This document shows, piece after piece, positions 16,127-23,210 of a stretch of DNA of 36,874 nucleotides (its first letter is position 1; each line of letters starts with the position of its first letter). This stretch comes from Bacillota bacterium (lineage in GTDB: Bacteria; Bacillota; Clostridia; Christensenellales; Aristaeellaceae): assembly GCA_023413135.1 (NCBI GenBank), contig JAEZQK010000066.1, positions 1-36,874 on the forward strand, written 5' to 3'. Position numbers and translations under genes: made by a program. Under the pieces are notes generated by a model. It was not told where the DNA came from. It saw nothing but the letters and a program-made list of their open reading frames with translations, and searched no databases.

Positions 16127-16495
16127 CTATCGCCTCCTTTGCTGCGCCCAGCGCACAAGCTCCTGCAACTGCTCTTCGGTCAGCGTGCGGGTATCTACCA
16201 GCGAGGCCATCAGGCTGGTGAGCGATCCGCCGTGGTACTGCTGTACAAAGCCCTCGGTCTCAAACCGAAGGTACTCCTCCCGCTTCACCAGTGGAAAATA
16301 GTTGCGCTCCTTCTGCGTTTTCTCGGTCGATACAAAGCCGCGCTCAATCAGGCGGTTGAGAAGAGAGATCAACGCCGGCTGCTTCCAGCCTTTTTCGTTG
16401 CCCACCATGCGCATGAGCTGCGCGGTGGTTACCGGTGGCTCACTGGCCCAGATAGCGTTCATGACGGCGAACTCGGCTTCCGGAAGTTTTTTCAT
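16127..16495 (-). CDS. blaI: BlaI/MecI-family transcriptional repressor
   Basis: 122 residues, the standard length. It has an N-terminal winged helix (LPEAEFAVMNAIWASEPPVT, then TAQLMRMVGNEKGWKQPALIS, LLNRLIERGFV) and a C-terminal dimerisation helix region. BlaI proteins repress their own operon until the partner M56 peptidase triggers their cleavage. I chose ATG 16495 because GAGGG lies 7 nt upstream; the longer frame to 16573 would run through the operators. It is directly followed by the BlaR1-like gene with a 1-nt gap. No beta-lactamase gene is adjacent, so the regulon is unknown. Confidence 0.92.
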   Translation of the reverse strand: MKKLPEAEFAVMNAIWASEPPVTTAQLMRMVGNEKGWKQPALISLLNRLIERGFVSTEKTQKERNYFPLVKREEYLRFETEGFVQQYHGGSLTSLMASLVDTRTLTEEQLQELVRWAQQRRR

Positions 16496-16519
16496 GGTGC
16501 ATCCCTCACTTGCGAATGT

Positions 16520-16567
16520 TATACAGCTGTATATCTTCATTATACAAATGTATAAGATGGTTGTCAA
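16520..16567 (-). promoter_or_regulatory. blaI promoter with two BlaI-type operators
   Basis: Minus-strand promoter: TTGACA (16567-16562), a 17-nt spacer and TATAAT (16544-16539). Operator 1, TTATACAAATGTATAA at 16540-16555, covers the spacer and -10. Operator 2, TATACAGCTGTATA at 16520-16533, is a perfect palindrome just downstream. Both carry the TACA/TGTA halves typical of BlaI sites, indicating autoregulation. Confidence 0.85.
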
Positions 16568-16591
16568 GCCCATGTTGATAAGATATTGAGC

Positions 16592-16617
16592 AAAAAACGT
16601 ATCGCTATTGCGATACG
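16592..16617 (-). terminator. Terminator of the esterase gene
   Basis: On the minus strand a perfect 8-bp stem, CGTATCGC with GCGATACG around a 4-nt loop, is followed by TTTTTT. It lies 12 nt after the esterase stop. Confidence 0.85.
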
Positions 16618-16628
16618 CATCTCGACCT

Positions 16629-17690
16629 TCACGATTTTAATTCTATGGCGGACTGACACGGATAATATATAGATTCGGAAAGCCAATCGGTAAGCCAGGC
16701 ATACGCTTTTACCCCGTTAATCCGATGTTCGCCCGGGAAAAAGTCGGCGGCCAGTTTCGATTCAACACCTAGCAGCAGGTATATGTTATGAATCTGCTCA
16801 AAGGCCTTCCGGGTCGCTTCTATTGGAAAAATGTCATCGTACAGTCCCGCCTCGACGAGCAATGGCCTGGGGGCAATCAACCCTACAAGATCAGGCATTT
16901 CTGCGATTCGATTAAGTCCCGGCACATAATTGTCTACGCAGTGATGGATTGCCAAAATGCTCTCCTTGAACAGATTGACATATCCGCTGACGACGGCGGC
17001 ATTGATCCGTTCGTCCAGTGCGGCGGCAAAGGCGGCGACAAGTCCCCCTCCGGATATGCCCATACACCCGATGCGGCGGCAGTCGACATCGGGACGCCCG
17101 ATCAGGTAGTCGAGCGCACGCAATACTTCGTATACCCGATGACCCGCCATCGTATACCCGAATTGAAGCAGATATGTCGATATTGTATAACAGGAATTCC
17201 CGTGTTCCGCGGTGGACTCCGCCTTAAGCCGCCTATCGCCAAAGCCAAGAAGCTCCGGGACGGCAACAAGGAACCCTCTTTTCACAAGTTCAATTGCGAA
17301 ATTGCGCTGGTAGGTGGGTTGTGCTTCGCTATCTCCGTCCGGAGACAATCCAACAGTCTCCCTGCTGCCGTATCCATGCCCGTGGCATGCAATCACTGCG
17401 GGCAACGGTTTCATGGTGCCGCTCGAGGGAATTAACACATACATAGGCATTCTGAGGCCGGGATATGTGGTCAGTTCAATCCGCTGGCGCAGATATCCGT
17501 CGCAGCACGTCTCTTCGAGGACCTGGGCATCCAGTTCAGCCTTGTCCGGAAAACCGCCCAACGCCTCGATAAAGCGCTTCTTCAGTCCTTCGTGCCACCG
17601 CTCCCATTCTGCCTTGCAACAAGCTTTAAAAGAGAATTCCGGCCGTGTTTCCGCATACATCTTCTCCAAGTATTGATCTGGGTTCCACAT
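16629..17690 (-). CDS. Alpha/beta-hydrolase family esterase (Abhydrolase_7/acetyl-xylan-esterase-like)
   Basis: 353 residues, no signal peptide. The catalytic triad is visible: Ser in IGCMGISGGGLVAAF (GxSxG), Asp in EAGLYDDIFP, and His in PGEHRING near the C-terminus. The oxyanion region reads ACHGHGYGSRETVG. The long N-terminal helical part (YLEKMYAETRPEFSFKACCK) is typical of the dienelactone-hydrolase-like family that contains plant-polymer deacetylases. The substrate is not determined; deacetylation of plant oligosaccharides would fit the two GH43 loci. ATG 17690 has GGAGG 9 nt upstream; a GTG at 17699 abuts that site and is rejected. It is monocistronic. Confidence 0.85.
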   Translation of the reverse strand: MWNPDQYLEKMYAETRPEFSFKACCKAEWERWHEGLKKRFIEALGGFPDKAELDAQVLEETCCDGYLRQRIELTTYPGLRMPMYVLIPSSGTMKPLPAVIACHGHGYGSRETVGLSPDGDSEAQPTYQRNFAIELVKRGFLVAVPELLGFGDRRLKAESTAEHGNSCYTISTYLLQFGYTMAGHRVYEVLRALDYLIGRPDVDCRRIGCMGISGGGLVAAFAAALDERINAAVVSGYVNLFKESILAIHHCVDNYVPGLNRIAEMPDLVGLIAPRPLLVEAGLYDDIFPIEATRKAFEQIHNIYLLLGVESKLAADFFPGEHRINGVKAYAWLTDWLSESIYYPCQSAIELKS

Positions 17691-17862
17691 GGCAATCACC
17701 CTCCTGGTTCAAGGCCTTCCGCGATTCTATTATATTTTCTGGATCTCTGTTTGTATAGCATCTATATTATGCTTATAGCGTTCTTAATTGCCATGATTGT
17801 ATCATATCCAGCCGTAAAATAATATAAGGAACTGCCTTCATTGGGCAGCCCGTGAACAAAGA

Positions 17863-17894
17863 AAAGGTGCAATGTTACACCACATTGCACCTTT
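17863..17894 (-). terminator. Terminator downstream of the tRNA genes
   Basis: AAAGGTGCAATG (17863-17874) pairs perfectly over 12 bp with CATTGCACCTTT (17883-17894). On the minus strand a U-rich TTCTTTGTT follows. It lies 5 nt after the 3' end of the tRNA-Pro. Confidence 0.75.
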
Positions 17895-17899
17895 CTTAT

Positions 17900-17976
17900 T
17901 GGTCGAGGTGACAGGATTTGAACCTGCGATCTTTTGATCCCGAATAAAACGCGCTGCCAAACTGCGCTTCACCTCA
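17900..17976 (-). tRNA. tRNA-Pro (CGG), possibly degraded
   Basis: A full cloverleaf can be drawn on the minus strand. The acceptor is TGAGGTG with CACCTCG, with a U-G pair at 1-72. The D arm is GCGC/GCGC, the anticodon loop TTCGGGA gives CGG, the T arm is GCAGG with TTCAAAT and CCTGT, and CCA is encoded. The anticodon stem has a T-C mismatch at 30-40. The weak first pair and this mismatch suggest a marginal or decaying gene. Confidence 0.6.
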
Positions 17977-17984
17977 ATTAAGAA

Positions 17985-18058
17985 TGGAGCCAATAAAGGG
18001 ACTCGAACCCTTGACCTGCGTTTTGTAAACCCGCTGCTCCCATGACACGAAAGTCGGT
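17985..18058 (-). pseudogene. Decayed tRNA, Thr-like 3' half
   Basis: On the minus strand the 3' half is intact: T arm AAGGG, TTCGAGT, CCCTT, acceptor strand TATTGGC, then TCCA, as in clostridial tRNA-Thr. The 5' half has lost the complementary acceptor strand and a regular D arm. The anticodon stem pairs only three of five positions and would show UAC. It is unlikely to be functional. Confidence 0.4.
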
Positions 18059-18087
18059 TATTTTTGTCCTTATTGTCTTCCATCAAT

Positions 18088-18107
18088 ACACAAAACCGTC
18101 CCCTGTG
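18088..18107. repeat. GGGGACGG-type repeat, single end
   Basis: ACACAAAACCGTCCCCTGTG matches the ends of the repeats at 11353 and 19275, but no partner arm is found nearby. It lies just upstream of the probable extended -10 of the HAD gene. Confidence 0.5.
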
Positions 18108-18121
18108 CTGGTCGAATATCA

Positions 18122-18130
18122 TGGTATAAT
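18122..18130 (+). promoter_or_regulatory. Extended -10 promoter of the HAD gene
   Basis: TGGTATAAT at 18122-18130 is a TGnTATAAT extended -10. No good -35 is present 17 nt upstream, where the GGGGACGG repeat ends. Transcription would start near 18137, 66 nt before ATG 18203. Confidence 0.45.
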
Positions 18131-18202
18131 ATCCTTGCTGGCAGAAGTATGCAACGACAGAGTTTTTGTTGAAAATACAAGGTATTGAAAGAGGCAAGGA
18201 TC

Positions 18203-18862
18203 ATGAAATTATACGATACCGTTCTTTTTGATCTGGATGGCACGCATACTGATCCGGCAGTAGGAATAATCAACTCAGTCGTATATGCATTAGAAAGATT
18301 CAACATCGCTGTGGATAAAACAAGCGAATTGACTAAGTTTATTGGTCCGCCACTTTTGGAGTCTTTTGAGAAATATTATGGATTTTCAGAAAGCGAATCT
18401 GTGAAGGCTGTAGAATTCTACAGAGAGTACTTTCGAGAGAAAGGGATATATGAAAATATAGTTTATAATGGGGTTGTAAACTTACTAAATTCACTCAAGA
18501 GTACAGGAAGGGTACTAATTGTCGCCACGTCAAAACCGGAGGTGTTTGCCAAGCAAATAGTCGAGCATTTTTGTCTTGGAGACTTCTTTACATTTGTTGC
18601 TGGTGGTAATCTTGATGGGACGAGATCGAAAAAGGATGAAGTCATCGACTATGCGCTTCGGTCTTCCGCTATAGCTAACAGATCGTCGGCAATAATGATT
18701 GGCGATAGGAAGCATGATATTGTCGGCGCAAAAAAGGTTGGTATCGATTCTGTTGGCGTTTTATATGGATATGGTAGTTTAAATGAATTAACCGATGCTG
18801 GCGCAACCTATATTGCAGATTCAACAGATGAGGTTTTCCGAATTGTCTGCAATCGTATATAA
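18203..18862 (+). CDS. HAD-family hydrolase (phosphoglycolate phosphatase-like)
   Basis: 219 residues, the length of the Gph/PpaX subfamily. Motif I is LFDLDGTHTDP with the nucleophile and acid Asp, and the usual L after GT is H. Motif II is IVATSKP, motif III lysine is in RSKKDEVIDYAL, and motif IV is MIGDRKHDIVGAKKVGI. A helical cap domain lies between residues 15 and 90. It is a cytoplasmic phosphatase of unknown substrate. The start at 18203 follows an AAGGAT sequence; an in-frame TTG at 18185 has no better site. Base composition is clearly AT-richer than in the flanking sugar loci, which suggests separate origin. Confidence 0.85.
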   Translation: MKLYDTVLFDLDGTHTDPAVGIINSVVYALERFNIAVDKTSELTKFIGPPLLESFEKYYGFSESESVKAVEFYREYFREKGIYENIVYNGVVNLLNSLKSTGRVLIVATSKPEVFAKQIVEHFCLGDFFTFVAGGNLDGTRSKKDEVIDYALRSSAIANRSSAIMIGDRKHDIVGAKKVGIDSVGVLYGYGSLNELTDAGATYIADSTDEVFRIVCNRI

Positions 18863-19274
18863 TTATAGCGCATCCAAAACGGATGTTCACGTTCAACATA
18901 TAGCGCTTGTATTATTTGGTGTACTGCAAATTATCTTCCAGACGGCTAATTTGATAGATCGCTCCATTGTGCCTGCGGTATGGGAGTAAAAAGTTAAAAG
19001 CGTTCAAGAAATGAATGCCCGTTGCGTGAGCACAGAGTACATCGTCACCTGATCGCCGACATATATACACTCATCCGAACCTACTGACATCCGATTTATT
19101 GTATACTGGATTATTCTTGGATCAGGATTCTCAATTCCAACACACTATGACGATGATATCAAAGTATTTTACAATGTCGAGCTTCTTGAGTCAAAGACGC
19201 CCCATTTGAGGCCCAGCGCTTCGCCCCTGCGAAGGCCGAGGTTAACTCATTTTCACCTAATCGGAGGCCAAAAA
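18863..19274. other. Gene-free stretch, AT-rich
   Basis: Short open frames occur on the plus strand (for example ending in TANLIDRSIVPAVWE at 18989, and HYDDDIKVFYNVELLES near 19145-19200), but none has a ribosome site or a family I recognise. They may be decayed gene ends. Nothing else is visible before the repeat at 19275. Confidence 0.3.
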
Positions 19275-19378
19275 ACACAGGGGACGGTTATCAGTGTTTC
19301 ATGGCACTGGCAGCTGAGGCAAACACCGGGGGAACAGTTCCGTATTAACTGGAGCACAGAGAACCGTCCCCCATGTTT
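19275..19378. repeat. GGGGACGG-type palindromic repeat, copy 2
   Basis: ACACAGGGGACGGTT begins at 19276 and its reverse-complement arm AACCGTCCCC lies at 19362-19371. The interior of about 70 bp contains a smaller inverted pair. It directly abuts a tRNA-Pro 3' fragment. Confidence 0.6.
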
Positions 19379-19379
19379 C

Positions 19380-19415
19380 CCGGATTTGAACCTGCGGCCT
19401 TTTGATCCAGAAATC
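19380..19415 (-). pseudogene. tRNA-Pro fragment (T arm and variable loop)
   Basis: The plus-strand segment GGATTTGAACCTGCGG plus CCTTTTGATCC matches the T-arm to anticodon-stem part of the tRNA-Pro at 17900-17976, in the same orientation. The acceptor end is missing, replaced by the GGGGACGG repeat. Confidence 0.5.
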
Positions 19416-19623
19416 GGAACGTCTGTTCTTTTTTGTCTGGACATGGCCGACAGTATCTAGCTTTTCATCCTTTGACCAGGCATGTTTAGTCATTGAATGA
19501 CGTATTCCGATGCATTATTGTTGTATGTTTTTTATGTGAGCGCTATTTTCTGGTTCACAAAAGCGGATGTGCTAGATATCATCATGCCGGTATGGTAATA
19601 TAATGTCATAACAGAGATTTCAA

Positions 19624-20193
19624 TTAATCCACTCCAACCCATTCCACGGCATATGACTTACCCAATGCTGTTCCAACCCTCTTAATATATCCTTCTATTA
19701 CTTTCTTTGCTCGTTCTTGACCTTGTATCAGAAGAGTATCATTTTCTCTTGCTGTTTTTTCCATGTCAGCCTGTGCAAATGCGAACGTGTCTGTCTTTTC
19801 TTTTGCTGTAACACTTGCAAGTATCCCTGTTTCGATAAGTTCCGAGATAGAATCCTCATCAAAATCGACAGCCAATACTTCTGCTTTAGGAATGGTAACT
19901 TTGATAATTCCATCCTGATCCGGTTTTGATGCAGTCACCTTGCTCACATCAATTCCAACTGTGACAATTCCAGCATACTCTATCCACATTTTCCTATAGC
20001 CAAAATGGAATATGCTATCTTTTCCATCCACGAATTCAGCCACATTATGATAATAACATCTTAACGTTGCTAATTCACAAATCGCGCCTAATTGGGAAAA
20101 TTCAACCTCCTGTTTTTTGATACCACATCCTGTAATAAGAAGTACACTCATACATAGGAGCAGAAATTGGATCAAGAGTTTCCTGAGCTTCAT
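19624..20193 (-). CDS. DUF4230 lipoprotein
   Basis: 189 residues. It begins MKLRKLLIQFLLLCMSVL with lipobox LITGC, so the protein is lipid-anchored outside the membrane. The body shows the DUF4230 pattern: a beta segment with ELATLRCYYHNVAEF, then YAGIVTVGIDVSKV and IKVTIPKAEVLAVDFDEDSI, followed by a long helix AFAQADMEKTARENDTLLIQ and a final strand. Start ATG 20193 has GGAGG 10 nt upstream; the longer frame to 20265 overlaps the upstream gene and is rejected. It follows a second DUF4230 gene by 37 nt. The function is unknown; the paired homologs may form a heteromer. Confidence 0.75.
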   Translation of the reverse strand: MKLRKLLIQFLLLCMSVLLITGCGIKKQEVEFSQLGAICELATLRCYYHNVAEFVDGKDSIFHFGYRKMWIEYAGIVTVGIDVSKVTASKPDQDGIIKVTIPKAEVLAVDFDEDSISELIETGILASVTAKEKTDTFAFAQADMEKTARENDTLLIQGQERAKKVIEGYIKRVGTALGKSYAVEWVGVD

Positions 20194-20230
20194 TCTATCA
20201 AGACCTCCCTGATGCTGAGGCTTTGCATAA

Positions 20231-20794
20231 TCACCATTCGATATTGTAGCCTGCGTCTTCCACAATAGGGTATAGTAACGCTTCTATGATCGATTTCAAA
20301 TTCTCTTCAGCAGTTTGAATCAGTTTTTCGGATTTTTCAGCTTCATGCTGAGCATCCTCCTTGCACGCAGACATGGCTGCTTTCAAGTTAACATTGGGAT
20401 TTTGTGGAATATAATCAATAGAAGAAGGGTCAACAACAGGACTCCGAATGGTAATGGTTGGCAAAATGGGTTTTATTGTTCTTTTCGTTTCATTAATTTC
20501 AAACTCAATATCATCCATTTGAATGCCAACTTTGACAGTGGCATCATAATTCACAGAATACAAGATCTTCTGACCGTCGCCATCATAAACATCAACAATC
20601 CCGTTATAAATTAATTCTGATGTTGACAATTCGGCGATGTCCAATGCTTCCACTAATTGGGATGAAAAATTGTACTCGGGTTGGTTTATCTTCCATATGT
20701 ACAGAACTGCCAACATGACAAGAAACAGAACCAGGACAACGACATATTTCTTTAATTTCAATGCTGTCTTCCTAATACACGTTTTGTTTGCCAT
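20231..20794 (-). CDS. DUF4230 protein with N-terminal membrane helix
   Basis: 187 residues. One membrane segment is visible (YVVVLVLFLVMLAVLYIWKI, residues 18-37), then the DUF4230 region: ALDIAELSTSELIYNGIVDV, SVNYDATVKVGIQMDDIEFE, the proline-rich strand KPILPTITIRSPVVDP, and a long helix from about residue 135. It is a membrane-anchored homolog of the following lipoprotein. GAGG lies 9 nt before ATG 20794. A 31-residue membrane peptide is encoded 66 nt upstream in the same direction, so the three likely form one transcript. Confidence 0.78.
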   Translation of the reverse strand: MANKTCIRKTALKLKKYVVVLVLFLVMLAVLYIWKINQPEYNFSSQLVEALDIAELSTSELIYNGIVDVYDGDGQKILYSVNYDATVKVGIQMDDIEFEINETKRTIKPILPTITIRSPVVDPSSIDYIPQNPNVNLKAAMSACKEDAQHEAEKSEKLIQTAEENLKSIIEALLYPIVEDAGYNIEW

Positions 20795-20860
20795 ACATTT
20801 GCGCCTCGCATCTATTGCATGATCTTTAAAATCTTTTAGCTCAGCTCAAAATGTAGATGC

Positions 20861-20956
20861 TTATTTGCGTATTACGATTGAAACTCTATTTAACAATAGC
20901 ACTACTACCACCAGTAAAAGAATCCCAATCATAAATCCCTTAATAAACTTCTTCAT
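20861..20956 (-). CDS. 31-residue single-helix membrane peptide
   Basis: The frame starts at ATG 20956, with AGGTG 10 nt upstream, and ends at TAA 20861. It encodes a lysine-bearing start MKKFIKGF, a hydrophobic helix MIGILLLVVVVLLLN and the basic tail RVSIVIRK. The topology is that of a typical small membrane protein. It is the first frame after the predicted promoter at 21064-21092 and precedes the DUF4230 pair. It is supported by frame, start site and context only; no family is recognised. Confidence 0.45.
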   Translation of the reverse strand: MKKFIKGFMIGILLLVVVVLLLNRVSIVIRK

Positions 20957-21063
20957 ATAGTCATTGCACCTATTGACTTTCGTCAAATGAATTTCTGCCG
21001 CTTCAGGTCTTGCCAATGGTTTCATTTACATAACCATTTGTCCAAGACTCTATATTTAAGTGT

Positions 21064-21092
21064 ATCATAGCATCGATAGAAAGTCCAGCCAA
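21064..21092 (-). promoter_or_regulatory. Promoter of the DUF4230 operon
   Basis: On the minus strand: TTGGCT (21092-21087), a 17-nt spacer and TATGAT (21069-21064). The leader to the small membrane peptide would be about 100 nt. Between this and the terminator at 21219 no gene is visible. Confidence 0.45.
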
Positions 21093-21218
21093 GAAAAGCC
21101 AAGAAATTACAAAGTTCGCCGACTCGGCTGGTATCCTCACGGCCATTTAACCCTTTTTGAAATGGTTATAAAATATTCGAAAGTGAAAGGGCCACATTTA
21201 TGCTTTTTATTTAATTTG

Positions 21219-21252
21219 AAAAAAACCCGCTGAAATCGGCCGATTCCAGCGG
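21219..21252 (-). terminator. Strong terminator after the tRNA-Pro fragment
   Basis: CCGCTGAAATCGG (21227-21239) pairs with CCGATTCCAGCGG (21240-21252) with one mismatch and almost no loop. On the minus strand TTTTTTT follows. It lies 6 nt after the encoded CCA of the tRNA fragment, so it was the terminator of a formerly active tRNA gene. An A/T run on both sides also allows plus-strand function. Confidence 0.8.
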
Positions 21253-21258
21253 ATTTTT

Positions 21259-21307
21259 TGGTCGAGGTGACAGGATTTGAACCTGCGGCCTTTTAGTCCC
21301 GAACCAA
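21259..21307 (-). pseudogene. tRNA-Pro (CGG) 3' fragment with fold-back T arm
   Basis: The minus strand reads TTGGTTCGGGAC (anticodon region CGG), then variable loop, T arm GCAGGTTCAAATCC, acceptor strand CACCTCG and ACCA. The D arm and 5' acceptor strand are missing. Immediately beyond, 21310-21328 contains an inverted copy of the T-arm segment (GGCCaCAGGTTCAAAT), so the fragment ends in a fold-back. Confidence 0.65.
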
Positions 21308-21407
21308 TAGGCCACAGGTTCAAATATCATGAATATTTCAAAAGGGCGCAAAAAAATGCTCCGGGGCAACTGCGTCTTACCGCCTCCATGAAGCCCGGTA
21401 CATGAGC

Positions 21408-22352
21408 TTACAGCGGCTGCGGCGTAACCGTCGGTCCGTTGACCTTCATGCGCCCCTGCTCGTCAAAAATCACTTCGTCGATGAAGCCCACCCGCGCCCT
21501 ACCGGTCTTTTCGGTCCGTCCGTGATACACAATAAAGATTCTGCCGTCTTCTTTCGTGCGGATCAGGCTGTTGTGGCCGGTGCCGGTGACAAATTCGTTC
21601 TGCTGGACAATGGGGTTGTCCGTCGCCTTGGTCCACGGGCCCAGGGGATGGTCCGCGGTGGCATAGCCGATGGCGTAATACGGCTCGCCCACAAAGTTGG
21701 CCGAAAAAGTCATATAGTACTTATCATTGTGTTTGATGATTCTGGAACCTTCGTTCCATCGGCGGCCCTGGGTAGGCGCGGAGCGGCCTTCCCACTCCTG
21801 CTCAGGCTTGAGCAGAAGCTTGGGCTCGCCGATAATATCCGAAAAATCGGGCTTGATTTCCACGCCGTAGATCCAGCTTTCCTCCAGGCCGTCCACCATA
21901 TGCTTGTAGCAGCAGCGGGAGCCGTATAGATAATAATGGCCGTCCTCGATCCAGAGGTCGGCGTCGATGATGGGGAACCCAAAGTCATAGATGGGGCGGT
22001 CGTATAAATCTTCGAAAGGCCCGTTGGGCTTATCGCTGACCGCCACGCCGATGCGGAAGTTTTCCAGGTCGTTATCGGGATTGTTGATCCAGTTGGCGCT
22101 GAAGAAGAGGTAGTACTTACCGTTTACGTAAAAGCACTCCGGCGCCCAGAATTGATCCACGCACCAGGAGTTTTTCTTTTTGCGGTAGATTACGCCTTCG
22201 TCACGCCAGGTCGCTAGGTCTTCCGAGGAATACGCGGTAAAGATGCCGGTCTCCTGGCTGGAGCCATACATGTAATAGCGCCCGTCTGCGGCCAGCATCA
22301 CATAGGGATCCCCAACCGGGAAGGGTGTGGGGTTTTGATAGGTTTTGCCCAT
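21408..22352 (-). CDS. GH43 glycoside hydrolase, cytoplasmic (xylosidase/arabinofuranosidase-like)
   Basis: 314 residues, a single five-bladed propeller without signal peptide or accessory domain. Catalytic motifs: FPVGDPYVM (base Asp), IIDADLWIEDGHYYLYG (auxiliary Asp), RRWNEGSRIIKH (acid Glu) and GTGHNSLI (metal-site His). FWAPECFYVNGKYYLFFSA is the typical second blade. It would release arabinose or xylose from imported oligosaccharides. The motifs differ clearly from the two enzymes at 7223-9869, so it is another subfamily. Start 22352 (MGKTYQNPTP) places the first motif correctly; the longer frame is antisense-like extension into the permease. It follows the permease by 23 nt. Confidence 0.88.
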   Translation of the reverse strand: MGKTYQNPTPFPVGDPYVMLAADGRYYMYGSSQETGIFTAYSSEDLATWRDEGVIYRKKKNSWCVDQFWAPECFYVNGKYYLFFSANWINNPDNDLENFRIGVAVSDKPNGPFEDLYDRPIYDFGFPIIDADLWIEDGHYYLYGSRCCYKHMVDGLEESWIYGVEIKPDFSDIIGEPKLLLKPEQEWEGRSAPTQGRRWNEGSRIIKHNDKYYMTFSANFVGEPYYAIGYATADHPLGPWTKATDNPIVQQNEFVTGTGHNSLIRTKEDGRIFIVYHGRTEKTGRARVGFIDEVIFDEQGRMKVNGPTVTPQPL

Positions 22353-22375
22353 ACTGCTTTCTTCTTTCCTTTGCA

Positions 22376-23191
22376 TTATTTTATGGTGCCCGCCGAAATG
22401 CCCCGCTGAAGGAACTTCTGGCAGGTGAGATACACGATAAAAATCGGGACAGATATCAGTACCAGCGCCGCGAAGATAACGCCAACGTTGTCGCCGCCGC
22501 CAAATCCCTTGTACCTGTCCGGCAGCAGCGTCAGGGTCATATACTCCGGCTTTTGCAGCAAGACAAGCGGCATCAAGTAGTCGTTCCAGCTGCCCAGAAA
22601 CGCGAAGATAACGGCCGTAGCAATGGCGTTGCGCCCCAGCGGCAGTATCATTTGCGTAAACACGCCAATGCGCGAGCATCCGTCGATGACCGATGCTTCA
22701 ATCATTTCATCTTCAATATCCATAAAACTGTTGCGGATGATCATCATGCTCATGGGAATGGAAGCGGCCACATGCGGCCCTACCAGACCAAACTGATTCA
22801 TGAGGCCAAGGCTTTTCAGCGTGATGAAGTACGGCACGATAAATCCCGCCGCGGGCATCATCATGCCAAGCAGCGTCAGTATGTACAATAGGCCCCGGCC
22901 CCTAAACTCCATTTTGCTAAAGGCAAACGCTGCCAGCGAAACACAGACCACCATGAGGAAAATATCCAGCGCCGCCACCATGACCGAGTTTTTCAGGAAC
23001 ATAAAGAAATCGGCATCAGTAACGACCTTGATGTAGTTGTCAAAGCCCTGGCCAATGAAGGAACGGCGCACCATGATGGTGAGCGGGGCAACCCAGACCG
23101 CAAGGATAATTAGCAGGAATATCTGCAGCAAAATCTGGCCCGGCGTGACCCTTTTTCTTTTTGGAGACAGGCTGATTTGCACGGTTGTCAT
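22376..23191 (-). CDS. Sugar ABC transporter permease (MalG type)
   Basis: 271 residues. Membrane segments begin with ILLQIFLLIILAVWVAPLTI. The EAA loop reads EASVIDGCSRIGVFTQMILP, followed by FLGSWNDYLMPLVLL, diagnostic of the MalG-type subunit. The C-terminus QRGISAGTIK fits the G-x-K ending of these permeases. GGAGG lies 7 nt before ATG 23191. It is the third gene of the second sugar operon, 19 nt after the partner permease. Confidence 0.92.
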   Translation of the reverse strand: MTTVQISLSPKRKRVTPGQILLQIFLLIILAVWVAPLTIMVRRSFIGQGFDNYIKVVTDADFFMFLKNSVMVAALDIFLMVVCVSLAAFAFSKMEFRGRGLLYILTLLGMMMPAAGFIVPYFITLKSLGLMNQFGLVGPHVAASIPMSMMIIRNSFMDIEDEMIEASVIDGCSRIGVFTQMILPLGRNAIATAVIFAFLGSWNDYLMPLVLLQKPEYMTLTLLPDRYKGFGGGDNVGVIFAALVLISVPIFIVYLTCQKFLQRGISAGTIK

Positions 23192-23210
23192 ATCGTTTCC
23201 TCCTTTCCCG

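Noticed and set aside
17900..21307. A tRNA-integrated island bounded by direct repeats of the tRNA-Pro 3' end
   Set aside because: The polarity is wrong for a simple insertion at the 17900 tRNA: the fragments lie on its 5' side, and no integrase is present. Kept only as serial tRNA decay.
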